Assembly: GCA_937880585.1 (NCBI GenBank)
Contig: CALFMR010000184.1
Location: forward strand, 1 to 8,796
Direction: 5' to 3'
Length of the DNA: 8,796 nt
DNA from: an uncultured Acidobacteriota bacterium
GTDB lineage: Bacteria > Acidobacteriota > Vicinamibacteria > Vicinamibacterales > SCN-69-37
Part shown: positions 1 to 7,313 of the stretch, piece after piece
Position numbering within the stretch: position 1 is the stretch's first letter
Layout of the letters: each line of letters opens with the position of its first letter
Translations under genes and position numbers: made by a program
Notes under the pieces: model-generated
Database searches by the model: none
What the model was told of the DNA's origin: nothing
What the model saw: the letters and a program-made list of their open reading frames with translations, nothing else

Positions 1-925
1 GATCCTTCAGCACCGCGCTCCCGTGGATGCCGCCCTTGTGCGCGAACGCGCTCTTGCCGACGTACGGCAGGTCGCCCGGTAGCGGCAGATTCGCGAGGTC
101 GGCGATGAACGTACACGTGGACGTCAGCGTCGCGAGCCGATCGGCGCCAATCGTCTCGTGCCCGAGCTTCAACTCGAGATTGGCGATGACCGACGTCAGG
201 TTCACGTTCCCGCACCGCTCGCCGTAGCCGTTGAGGCAGCCCTGCACGTGCGTCGCGCCGGCGCGGACGGCCGCGAGCGCATTCGCCACGGCCACGCCCG
301 AGTCGTTGTGCGGATGGATGCCGATCACGCCGTCGAACCGGCGGCGCATCTCGGCTACGAGCTCTTCGAGCCGATCGGTCATCGTGCCGCCGTTCGTGTC
401 GCAAAGGCACAGGACGTCGGCGCCCGCCGTGTGCGCGGCGTCGAGCGTCCGCAGCGCGTAGTCAGGATTCGCGCGATAGCCGTCGAAGAAGTGCTCGGCG
501 TCGTAGACCACCTCGCGGCCGTGCGCCTTCACGTACGAGACGGTCTCAGCGATCAGCGCGAGGTTCTCGTCGAGGCCGATCTCGAGCGCGCGACGGACGT
601 GCAGGTCCCACGTCTTGCCGAAGATCGCCACGGTCGGCGTCTCGGCGGCGACGAGCGCCAGGACGTTCGGGTCCTCGTCAACGCGGTTCCGGGCAAAGCG
701 CGTCGATCCGAAGGCCGTCAGCTTCGCGTGATTGAAGCGCAAAGCGCGGGCGCGCGCGAAGAACTCCTTGTCCTTCGGATTCGACCCGGGCCATCCGCCT
801 TCGATGTAGTCAATCCCGAGCTCGTCGAGCTTCTGCGCGATGACGAGCTTGTCGTCGACCGAGAAGGAAATGGCTTCGCCCTGCGTCCCGTCGCGGAGCG
901 TCGTGTCGAACGTGAAGATCCTCAT
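1..925 (-). CDS. cimA: Citramalate synthase, 3'-truncated by the window edge
   Basis: Condenses acetyl-CoA and pyruvate to (R)-citramalate, the first step of threonine-independent isoleucine synthesis, in the cytoplasm. The 308 residues visible form a DRE-TIM metallolyase barrel. The N-terminus has DTTLRDGTQ (residues 7-15, with the R11-D12 pair). IEGGWPGSNPKD (41-52) is typical of the CimA branch rather than LeuA. The metal-binding HPHND lies at 204-208 (H204, H206), GYGERCGN at 233-240 and FAHKGGIH at 294-301. The frame is open to base 1, so the C-terminal part of the barrel's lid and the regulatory LeuA-dimer-like domain lie outside the window. The ATG at 925 gives the family's usual N-terminus; only a weak G-rich stretch precedes it. 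It is divergent from the deacetylase gene. The closest alternatives are isopropylmalate or homocitrate synthase, but the motif spelling favours citramalate synthase. Family is near certain; exact substrate specificity is inferred. Confidence 0.93.
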   Translation of the reverse strand, partial: MRIFTFDTTLRDGTQGEAISFSVDDKLVIAQKLDELGIDYIEGGWPGSNPKDKEFFARARALRFNHAKLTAFGSTRFARNRVDEDPNVLALVAAETPTVAIFGKTWDLHVRRALEIGLDENLALIAETVSYVKAHGREVVYDAEHFFDGYRANPDYALRTLDAAHTAGADVLCLCDTNGGTMTDRLEELVAEMRRRFDGVIGIHPHNDSGVAVANALAAVRAGATHVQGCLNGYGERCGNVNLTSVIANLELKLGHETIGADRLATLTSTCTFIADLANLPLPGDLPYVGKSAFAHKGGIHGSAVLKD

Positions 926-1136
926 GGCCCCCGTCTCTGGCTGGATCCCGGCCGCGGCCGGGCCTTGAAAACTGTACTGCATCGGCGCGCCCAGGGCCAT
1001 CGATCGGGCAGGAGGCCCACGCCGGGCCGCCAGTATGCTAAGAATGCACAGCGTACGACGACGCCTGTCCCGTCCCGCTGGCCCGAGGCCCGCGCGGTGC
1101 CGTGCCGCCTGCCTCCTCGACTCGCAGAAGTGCCCT
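926..1136. other. Divergent intergenic region between cimA and the deacetylase gene
   Basis: This 211-bp stretch must hold the promoters for both divergent genes. I see a -10-like TATGCT at 1034-1039 on the plus strand and a TACAGT at 971-976 on the minus strand, but neither has a convincing -35 element at 16-18 bp. No small gene, RNA or clear terminator is visible. The plus-strand frame is open from an ATG at 1035, but its translation up to 1136 is Arg/Pro-rich and does not look like protein. Confidence 0.5.
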
Positions 1137-3827
1137 ATGCCTCGACGACTCCGTTGGCTCCTCCCGGTAACTTTGCTCGTCTGCCTCGCCGCCGCACCAG
1201 CCGTCCTGCCCGCGCAGCTCAAGCTCCAGCCGGTCCCCACGACCGGCGATTCGGCGCTCGCGCTTCAGCTCCGCAAGCTTCGCATGGCCGGCACGCTGAT
1301 GATGACCGACGCGCACCCCGACGATGAGAACAACGCGCTGCTCGCGTGGGCGTCGCACGGCCTGGGGCTGCGGACCACGCTCGTGACGGCCACGCGCGGC
1401 GACGGCGGCCAGAACGAGATCGGGCCCGAGATCTCCGACGCGCTCGCCGTGCTGCGCACCGAGGAGCTGCTCGCCGCGCACCGCTTCGACGGCGCCGAGC
1501 AGTACTTCACGCGCGCGATCGACTTCGGCTACTCGTTCAGCATCGACGAGACGTACGAGAAGTGGGGCCGTGACGCGATCATCGGCGACTTCGTCCGCCA
1601 CATCCGCACCATCCGTCCCGACGTCATCGTCGGCTTTCTGTGGACGGGCACGAATGGCGGACTGCACCACCAGGCCTCCACGCATCTGACGGCGGAGGCC
1701 TTCCGCGCGGCCGCGGATCCCTCGCGCTATCCCGATCAGATCAAGGAAGGCCTCCATCCGTGGCAGGCCGCGAAGTTCTATTACACGGGCGGCGGCGGAT
1801 TCGGTGGACGCGGTGGACGCGGCGCGGGCCCGACCGAGTCGAGCGCGCCGGTCCCGACCGGCACTTACGATCCGGTCCTCGGCGAGACCTACAACGATCT
1901 CGGCGTCGAGGCCCGGACGATGCACCGGTGCCAGGACGTGTCGCAACTGCTCGCGCTGCCAGGCCCCGGACGCGGGCGCGGCTATCACCTGCAGGACTGC
2001 ACGATTCCCGGCGAGCTCGACAAGGCGGAGACATCGATCTTCGACGGCGTCGACCTGACGCTCACCGGCCTCGCGCGCTTCGCCGGAGCGACGCCGCCCG
2101 CGGCGCTCACGACCGCGCTCCGCACGATCGTGCAGGACGTCGACCAGGCCGACGCGGCGTTCAAGCGCGACGGCGCGAATGCGGCCGTGGCCCCGCTCGC
2201 CGCGGGTCTGCACCAGGTTCGCGCGCTGCGCAGCTCGCTCGGCCGGCTGGGTCTTTCCGCGGACGCGGTGTACGAAATCGATTTCCGGCTCGCGCGCACC
2301 GAACGCAACTTCCAGGATGCGCTGCTGACGGCCGCTTCGGTGCGCGTCGACGCCATCGCCTCGGACATGACGGTCACGCCGGGCCAGGTGGTGCCGGTGA
2401 CGCTCTATGTCGGCAATCGCGGCACGGCCGCGGTCGAGTTGACCGGCCTCACGGCGCACGGCACGGCCGATCGGCCCTGTCGCGCGCAGTCGCTCGCGCC
2501 GGGCGCGGCGGTCCAGTGCGCCGAGGCACTCACGATTCCCGCCGACGCGCGCCTGTCGGACATCACCTTCAAGCACGATCCGAAGTTCGAACGCTACATC
2601 TTCGATCCGACGGTTCCCTTCGGCGTGCCGTTCGCGCCGACGGCGTTTCGCGCGACGTTCGGCTTCACGATTGCCGGCGAGCCCGTCGAAACGTCGCTGC
2701 CGGTGCAGGCACGCAATGGCACGGACATGATCGCCGGCGAGAAGCGCTCGGACCTGCTCGTCGTGCCCGCGCTGACCCTCACGCTCACGCCCGACGTCAT
2801 CGTCGCGCCGACTGGCGCGCCGAGCACGCGCGAGATCCGCGTGACCGTCCGCAACAACAGCCGCGAGGCGACAACCGCCAACGTCCAGTTGCACGTGCCC
2901 GCGCGCTGGTCGGTGACGCCGACGACCACGCCCGTGACGCTCAGCCGCGAGGACGAAGAGACGACGGTGCGATTCGCCGTGAGCGCGCCGGCGGGACTGC
3001 CGGCTGGTCCTGCTGCCATCGATGCCGTGGCGACGGTCGGATCGACGAGCTACGCGCAGGGCTATCAGGTCGTCGAGTATCCGCACATCCATCGTCGGCT
3101 GCTGTTCCATCCGGCCGAGGCCAAGGTGCAGCAGATGGACGTGAAGGTCGCGCCGAACCTTCGCGTCGGCTACATCATGGGGTCGGGCGATCGCATCCCG
3201 GACGCGATCGAGCAACTCGGTGTGCCGGTGACGCTGCTCACTCCCGACGACCTGGCGTGGGGCGACCTGTCGAAGTATCCCGTCATCATGACCGGCGTGC
3301 GCGCGTACGGAAATCGGCCCGATCTGCGCGCGAACAACGAGCTACTGCTCGACCACGTGCACGACGGCGGCGTGCTGCTCGTCAACTACAACCGCACGGA
3401 GTTCCCCGACGCGCAATACGGGCCCTACCCGGCCAAGACATCGTCGAATCGCGTGACCGACGAGAACGCGCCCGTCCGAATCCTTGTTCCTGACCATCCC
3501 GTGTTCACGACGCCGAACGTCATCGGACCGTCGACGTGGGACGGCTGGGTGCAGGAGCGCGGCACGTACTTCCTCGGCGACCGCGCGAAGGAATACGTCG
3601 ACCTGCTCGAATCCGAGGATCCGTTCCCCAACAACGCAGGGCCGAAGCGCGGCGCGCTCGTCGAAGCGCACTACGGCCGTGGGCGCTGGGTCTACATCGG
3701 CCTGGTGCTCTGGCGGCAGTTGCCGGCCGGCGTGCCGGGCGCGTATCAGTTGCTGGCGAACCTCATCAGCCTGGGCAGCCCGGCGGAAACGCCGGCTGCG
3801 GCCGCACCTCCCTCCACGCGCCGGTGA
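1137..3827 (+). CDS. Secreted multidomain PIG-L (LmbE-like) family deacetylase
   Basis: Predicted 896-residue exported hydrolase. Residues 1-27 are a signal peptide (basic MPRRLRW, then a hydrophobic core, AxA-like end near PAQ). The PIG-L domain spans about 40-300. It has the zinc-binding HPDDE at 60-64, GDGGQNEIG at 88-96, LRTEELLAA at 106-114 and GLHHQAS at 175-181, whose second His is the likely third metal ligand. Known members remove acetyl from N-acetylglucosamine-type substrates; the substrate here is unknown. A glycine-rich insert (219-231) interrupts the domain. Two beta-rich regions follow: about 412-450, CARDB-like, and about 552-625, resembling the NEW3 domain. The last ~220 residues (from about 673, RVGYIMGSGD) resemble a ThuA/glutamine-amidotransferase-like fold. 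I chose ATG 1137 over the upstream ATG 1035 because it starts exactly at the signal peptide; the SD (AGAAG, 1126-1130) is weak. It is first in a probable three-gene unit. Confidence 0.9.
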   Translation: MPRRLRWLLPVTLLVCLAAAPAVLPAQLKLQPVPTTGDSALALQLRKLRMAGTLMMTDAHPDDENNALLAWASHGLGLRTTLVTATRGDGGQNEIGPEISDALAVLRTEELLAAHRFDGAEQYFTRAIDFGYSFSIDETYEKWGRDAIIGDFVRHIRTIRPDVIVGFLWTGTNGGLHHQASTHLTAEAFRAAADPSRYPDQIKEGLHPWQAAKFYYTGGGGFGGRGGRGAGPTESSAPVPTGTYDPVLGETYNDLGVEARTMHRCQDVSQLLALPGPGRGRGYHLQDCTIPGELDKAETSIFDGVDLTLTGLARFAGATPPAALTTALRTIVQDVDQADAAFKRDGANAAVAPLAAGLHQVRALRSSLGRLGLSADAVYEIDFRLARTERNFQDALLTAASVRVDAIASDMTVTPGQVVPVTLYVGNRGTAAVELTGLTAHGTADRPCRAQSLAPGAAVQCAEALTIPADARLSDITFKHDPKFERYIFDPTVPFGVPFAPTAFRATFGFTIAGEPVETSLPVQARNGTDMIAGEKRSDLLVVPALTLTLTPDVIVAPTGAPSTREIRVTVRNNSREATTANVQLHVPARWSVTPTTTPVTLSREDEETTVRFAVSAPAGLPAGPAAIDAVATVGSTSYAQGYQVVEYPHIHRRLLFHPAEAKVQQMDVKVAPNLRVGYIMGSGDRIPDAIEQLGVPVTLLTPDDLAWGDLSKYPVIMTGVRAYGNRPDLRANNELLLDHVHDGGVLLVNYNRTEFPDAQYGPYPAKTSSNRVTDENAPVRILVPDHPVFTTPNVIGPSTWDGWVQERGTYFLGDRAKEYVDLLESEDPFPNNAGPKRGALVEAHYGRGRWVYIGLVLWRQLPAGVPGAYQLLANLISLGSPAETPAAAAPPSTRR
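1803..1820 (+). repeat. 9-bp tandem duplication in the Gly-rich insert
   Basis: GGTGGACGC occurs twice back to back (1803-1811, 1812-1820) inside the deacetylase gene. It encodes the GGR GGR part of a glycine/arginine-rich loop at residues 219-231. It is in frame and probably a slippage-prone, solvent-exposed loop. Confidence 0.8.
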
Positions 3828-3880
3828 TCGGGCATGTGAACGCCGCATCCGCCGCCGTGTCCGGCCGCCCCGAGGAAGGA

Positions 3881-3898
3881 ATGCCGTACCGCTCATGA
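3881..3898 (+). other. Possible 5-codon leader ORF overlapping the next start (ATGA)
   Basis: A purine-rich Shine-Dalgarno stretch, GAGGAAGGA (3872-3880), sits directly in front of an ATG at 3881. This ATG opens a five-codon frame (MPYRS) whose TGA overlaps the ATG of the following membrane-protein gene at 3895. The SD spacing suits 3881 (about 5 nt from GAGG) better than 3895 (14 nt from the end of the SD). Ribosomes may therefore initiate at the mini-ORF and re-initiate at 3895. Chance occurrence is possible. Confidence 0.3.
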
Positions 3899-6285
3899 CA
3901 TCCCGATGGCTCCTGGCGGGCCTGTTCTTTGCCACGCTGTCCACGCTGCTGCTCGAGACGCTCGACGCACGGCTGCTCTCCGTGCTCACGTGGTACCACT
4001 TGTCGTTCTTCGCCGTGTCGCTGGCCATGCTCGGCATGGCGGCGGGCGCGGTGTTCGTCTTCCTGCATCCGGATCGCTTCTCGCCGGCGACCGCTCCGGC
4101 GTCGGTCGCGCGCACGGCACTGGCCTTTGCCGTGGCCGTGCCGATCTCGCACCTCTTCAACCTGACGATTCCCTTCCTGCCGCTCTCGGACTTCACGGTG
4201 ATGGAAGTCGTCTCGGTCGCCGTGTCGACGGTCGTGCTCGCCGTACCGTTCGTGTGCTCGGGTGTCGCCGTGACAGCCGCGCTCACGCGATGTGGCGGAT
4301 CGATCGGCCGGTTGTACGGCGCGGACCTCGTCGGCGCCGCGCTCGGCTGCCTGCTCGTGGTGCCGGTGCTCGACCGGTCGAACATCACGTCCGCCGTCTT
4401 TCTGTCGGGTGCCGCAGCAGCCGCAGCCGCGGCCTGCTTCTATCGCTTCGCGGGACGACGGGGCGCGGTCTCGTCGGGCGTGTTGTGCGCCGCGCTCGCG
4501 GCGGCGGCCATCTTCAACACGGGCTCGCACGAAGTGCTGCAGGTCATCTATCCGAAGAACCAGCAGCTCTGGCTGACGAACTCGCTCAACACCGTCGCGC
4601 GCTGGAACAGCCACTCGTACGTCATCGTGCAGCGGCCGGGTGAGACACAGGCGTTCTTGTGGGGCCCAGGCAAAGGCGCCGAGCGCTTCCGCACGCGCAT
4701 CGCCTGGCTCGAGATCGACGGTGAAGCGGGCACGCCGATCACGCAGTGGGACGGCAATCCCTCATCGCTCGAGTGGGTGAGCTATGACGTGACGACGCTG
4801 CCCTACTACCTGCGGCGGGGGGACGTGGCCGTCATCGGCGTCGGCGGCGGGCGCGACATCCTCGCCGCGATCTGGGGACGCAATCGATCGATCCTCGGCG
4901 TCGACGTGAACAACATCATGATCGACCTGCTCGAGGGCAGCCACCGTGACTTCGCGAACATCGCGAACCGGCCCGAGGTGACGCTCGTCCATGACGACGG
5001 CCGCGCCGCGCTGACGCGGACGCCGAAGCGATTCGACATCATCCAGATGTCGCTCGTCGACACCTGGGCGGCGACCGGCGCGGGTGCATTCACGCTCTCG
5101 GAGAACGGCCTCTATACGATCGATGGCTGGCGCATCTTCCTCGATCGCCTGAAGCCGGGTGGCGTGCTGAGCGTCTCGCGCTGGTTCGATCCCTCGCACG
5201 CGTCCGAGACGAGTCGGCTGCTGTCGCTCGGCGTGGCCGCGCTCCTCGATCGTGGCGTGACCAATCCGCTGTCGCAGACGCTGCTCGTCTTCCGCGACCG
5301 CGTCGCGACGCTGATGATCTCGAACGCGCCGTTCACCGACGCGGACCGTCAGGAGCTGACGACCGTCGCCGGCGACAAGGACTTCCACGTCGCCGTCTCG
5401 CCGTGGACGCCAGATGACGGCAGCCTGCTGAGCCGCATCGCGCACAGCCGGTCGCGTGCCGATCTCGATCGCGCCGTCGCCAACCCGCTGTTCGACTACT
5501 CGCCGCCGACCGACGGCCGGCCGTACTACTTCAACATGCTCAAGCCGCGCGCGATTGCGTCGCTCGGCTCGCTGCCGCGAACGGGCGGCGTCGTGGCCGG
5601 CAACCTGCGTGCGACGGTGCTGCTGCTCGTGCTGCTCGGCATCGCGACATTGCTCGTCGCGCTCATCATCATCTGGCCGCTCGTCCGCGCGGGACGGCCG
5701 CCGCTCGGCGCGGGTCGCTTCGTGACGACGATGGGGTACTTCGCGACGATTGGCTTCGCGTACATGCTCGTGCAGATCGGCCTCCTGCAGCGCTTCGCCG
5801 TGTACCTCGGCCATCCGGTCTACACGCTGGCGATCGTGTTGTTCTCGATGCTGCTCTTCACCGGCGCCGGCAGCCTGCTGTCCGAGCGCGTGTCGCTCGA
5901 CCGCGGACGAGTGTGGCGCGCCGTGCCGGTGGCGATCGCGATCGTCCTGTTCCTCATCGCGACCGTGCTGCCCTCCGTGATCGCGGCGTCGGTCACGGCC
6001 AGTCTCGTACCGCGCACGCTCGTCGTGCTGCTCTTCGCCGCGCCGCTCTCGACGCTGCTCGGCATGTGCTTCCCGTTCGGCGCGCGGCTGACGAGCCGCA
6101 CGCCGGAAGTCATCGCCTGGGCATGGGGGATCAACGGCGCGTTCGGCGTGCTCGCGTCGATCCTGGCGGTCGCGATTTCGATCTGGGTCGGCATCGACGC
6201 GAACTTCTGGATGGCGGCCGTGCTCTATCTCGCCTTGTCCGCGCCGCTCACCGCGCTCGTCCGCTGGAACCGCCAGGCCGCCTGA
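3895..6285 (+). CDS. Multi-spanning membrane protein with internal spermidine-synthase-like domain
   Basis: 796-residue integral membrane protein. About seven hydrophobic segments (roughly 6-28, 34-57, 75-97, 103-130, 140-160, 165-182, 193-208), including YGADLVGAALG at 141-151, precede a soluble Rossmann domain. About seven more follow at roughly 573-597, 611-630, 643-660, 676-700, 706-727, 740-766 and 770-789. The soluble domain (about 230-550) has GVGGGRD (315-321) for nucleotide/AdoMet binding, the acidic GVDVN (335-339), HDDGRAAL (366-373) and DIIQMSLVDTW (381-391). This is the fold of spermidine synthases, but the usual D-S/A-T-D-P active-site motif is replaced by S-L-V-D-T-W. Polyamine synthesis should therefore not be assumed. 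ATG 3895 is the only plausible in-frame start before the first membrane segment. It lies 67 bp after the deacetylase gene and 12 bp before the permease gene. Membrane-bound SpeE-like proteins of this architecture are known in several phyla, with function unassigned as far as I know. Confidence 0.88.
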   Translation: MTSRWLLAGLFFATLSTLLLETLDARLLSVLTWYHLSFFAVSLAMLGMAAGAVFVFLHPDRFSPATAPASVARTALAFAVAVPISHLFNLTIPFLPLSDFTVMEVVSVAVSTVVLAVPFVCSGVAVTAALTRCGGSIGRLYGADLVGAALGCLLVVPVLDRSNITSAVFLSGAAAAAAAACFYRFAGRRGAVSSGVLCAALAAAAIFNTGSHEVLQVIYPKNQQLWLTNSLNTVARWNSHSYVIVQRPGETQAFLWGPGKGAERFRTRIAWLEIDGEAGTPITQWDGNPSSLEWVSYDVTTLPYYLRRGDVAVIGVGGGRDILAAIWGRNRSILGVDVNNIMIDLLEGSHRDFANIANRPEVTLVHDDGRAALTRTPKRFDIIQMSLVDTWAATGAGAFTLSENGLYTIDGWRIFLDRLKPGGVLSVSRWFDPSHASETSRLLSLGVAALLDRGVTNPLSQTLLVFRDRVATLMISNAPFTDADRQELTTVAGDKDFHVAVSPWTPDDGSLLSRIAHSRSRADLDRAVANPLFDYSPPTDGRPYYFNMLKPRAIASLGSLPRTGGVVAGNLRATVLLLVLLGIATLLVALIIIWPLVRAGRPPLGAGRFVTTMGYFATIGFAYMLVQIGLLQRFAVYLGHPVYTLAIVLFSMLLFTGAGSLLSERVSLDRGRVWRAVPVAIAIVLFLIATVLPSVIAASVTASLVPRTLVVLLFAAPLSTLLGMCFPFGARLTSRTPEVIAWAWGINGAFGVLASILAVAISIWVGIDANFWMAAVLYLALSAPLTALVRWNRQAA

Positions 6286-6297
6286 GCGACGCGCGGC

Positions 6298-7044
6298 ATG
6301 CCGGCTCTGCACCCGCTCGAGTGGATCGTCGCCGCCTTGTCCGCCATGGGACTGGGCGTGGCGAAGGCCGGCTTCACCGGCCTCAGCCTGCTGCCGGTCA
6401 TCGCGTTCGCGTTCCTGTTCGGCGCGCGGGCCTCGACCGGCATCGTGCTGCCGATGCTGATGGTGGGCGACGTGGGCGCGGTGTCGCTCTATCGGCGCCA
6501 CGCGCGGTGGGAATACATCTGGCGGATGCTCCCGCCGACCTGCGTGGGCATCATCATTGGCGCGTGGCTGATGCGGTGGCTGACCGAAGGCGCGTTCAAG
6601 CCGATCATCGGCTGGATCGTCCTCGTGCTCACGGTCCTGCAGGTCGTCCGCACGCAGCGGCCGGGCTGGCTCGGCGCGATCCCGCATTCACGCGCGTTCG
6701 CGTGGAGTCTCGGCCTGCTCGCCGGCGTCACGACGATGCTCGCGAACGCGGCGGGGCCGGTGATCGCGATCTACTCGCTGTCGGTCGGCCTGCCGAAGTT
6801 CGAGCTGGTCGGGACCAACGCGTGGTTGTTCATGATCATCAACGCGTTCAAGGTCCCGTTCAGCCTCTCGCTCGGGCTCATCCACGTGGGATCGCTGACG
6901 TTCGACCTGATGCTCGCGCCAGCCGTCATCGCCGGCGTGTTCGTCGGCCGATGGCTGACGCGCCTCATCCCGCAGCGGCTGTTCGACAACGTGCTGCTCG
7001 CGTTCGCCGCCATCGCGGCGCTGCGGCTGATTGGGGCGTTCTAG
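6298..7044 (+). CDS. TSUP (TauE/SafE, DUF81) family permease
   Basis: 248-residue inner-membrane protein with about eight hydrophobic segments in two halves. The signature of this family appears twice: GVAKAGFTGLSLLPV (20-34) in the N-terminal half and GVTTMLANAAGPVIAIYSL (143-161) in the C-terminal half, followed by NAFKVPF (182-188). Length is normal for the family. Characterised members move sulfite, sulfoacetate or other organosulfonates and related anions; the substrate here cannot be told from sequence. The start at 6298 follows the stop of the membrane SpeE-like gene by 12 bp, with no evident Shine-Dalgarno, which suggests translational coupling. It is the last gene of the plus-strand cluster and ends just before the structured convergent intergenic region. 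Confidence 0.9.
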   Translation: MPALHPLEWIVAALSAMGLGVAKAGFTGLSLLPVIAFAFLFGARASTGIVLPMLMVGDVGAVSLYRRHARWEYIWRMLPPTCVGIIIGAWLMRWLTEGAFKPIIGWIVLVLTVLQVVRTQRPGWLGAIPHSRAFAWSLGLLAGVTTMLANAAGPVIAIYSLSVGLPKFELVGTNAWLFMIINAFKVPFSLSLGLIHVGSLTFDLMLAPAVIAGVFVGRWLTRLIPQRLFDNVLLAFAAIAALRLIGAF

Positions 7045-7067
7045 AGCAGGGGACCGCGACAGTCCGT

Positions 7068-7143
7068 GGAGCCCAGGGCCTTCAGGCCCTGGGGCTTTGC
7101 TCCGGAGTTTCGGGTTCTCCCTGGCCTGAAGGGCCAGGGCTCC
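7068..7143. repeat. Large inverted repeat of two hairpins (palindromic intergenic element)
   Basis: The outer arms 7068-7088 and 7123-7143 are 21 bp each and match as inverted copies at 19 of 21 positions. Each side also folds on its own. The left hairpin is CCCAGGGCC (7072-7080), loop TTCA, GGCCCTGGG (7085-7093). The right hairpin is CCCTGGCC (7119-7126), loop TGAAG, GGCCAGGG (7132-7139). The perfect palindrome CTCCGGAG (7100-7107) lies near the centre. It begins 24 bp after the permease stop, in a convergent gap, so it could end transcription from both sides, although no T-tract follows. It may equally be a REP-like genomic repeat. Confidence 0.85.
7072..7093. terminator. Candidate terminator hairpin after the plus-strand cluster
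   Basis: A 9-bp perfect GC-rich stem with a TTCA loop begins 28 bp after the stop of the TSUP gene. Position and stability fit a transcript-end structure. The absence of a run of T after the stem means it is not a textbook intrinsic terminator. Confidence 0.4.
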
Positions 7144-7155
7144 GCAGCGGATCTG

Positions 7156-7304
7156 TCATCTTCGTTTGCAGTGGCGCGCGGCCCCACCCCCGCGCGTACG
7201 GCGCTTCGGCGCCCTCGCTACGCTCGCGCGTCATCTTCTTTACAGTTGCATTGGGGTCCCACCCCCAACGCTACGGCGCTCGCCGCCCTCGCTACGCTCG
7301 GGGG
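7156..7304. repeat. Two tandem imperfect copies of a ~75-bp structured element
   Basis: Unit A is 7156-7230 and unit B is 7231-7304, directly abutting. They share the head TCATCTTC, a central CCCACCCCC, TACGGCG, and the tail CGCCCTCGCTACGCTCG. Three segments between these blocks differ: GCGCGG, CCGCGC and CGCGCG in A; TTGGGG, CCCCAA and GGGGG in B. The differences preserve complementarity (7175-7181 with 7190-7196 in A; 7251-7256 with 7263-7268 in B). Unit A also has GGCGC-TTCG-GCGCC (7200-7213), a C(UUCG)G-type tetraloop hairpin. A degenerate third head may begin near 7312, overlapping the end of the next gene. No coding function is seen. Confidence 0.8.
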
Positions 7305-7313
7305 CTCGCGGTA

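Noticed and set aside
1011..1039. Sigma-70-like promoter with TATGCT at 1034-1039
   Set aside because: No -35-like hexamer 16-18 bp upstream, so it was not called as a promoter.
1035..1136. Upstream in-frame extension of the deacetylase gene from ATG 1035
   Set aside because: The added 34 residues are Arg/Pro/Cys-rich and would bury a clear signal peptide that begins at ATG 1137.
158..1327. Plus-strand open frame opposite cimA
   Set aside because: The minus strand gives a textbook citramalate synthase; this frame has no recognisable features and crosses a promoter region.
1038..3215. Long minus-strand open frame opposite the deacetylase gene
   Set aside because: Arg/Gly/Ala-rich translation with no domain; an antisense shadow caused by high third-position GC.
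4762..6687. Long minus-strand open frame opposite the SpeE-like and permease genes
   Set aside because: Arg/His/Asp/Glu-rich low-complexity translation; the plus strand carries clear membrane and Rossmann motifs here.
7156..7304. CRISPR array
   Set aside because: There are only two adjoining copies with no spacers and internally variable stems; this is a tandem structured repeat.
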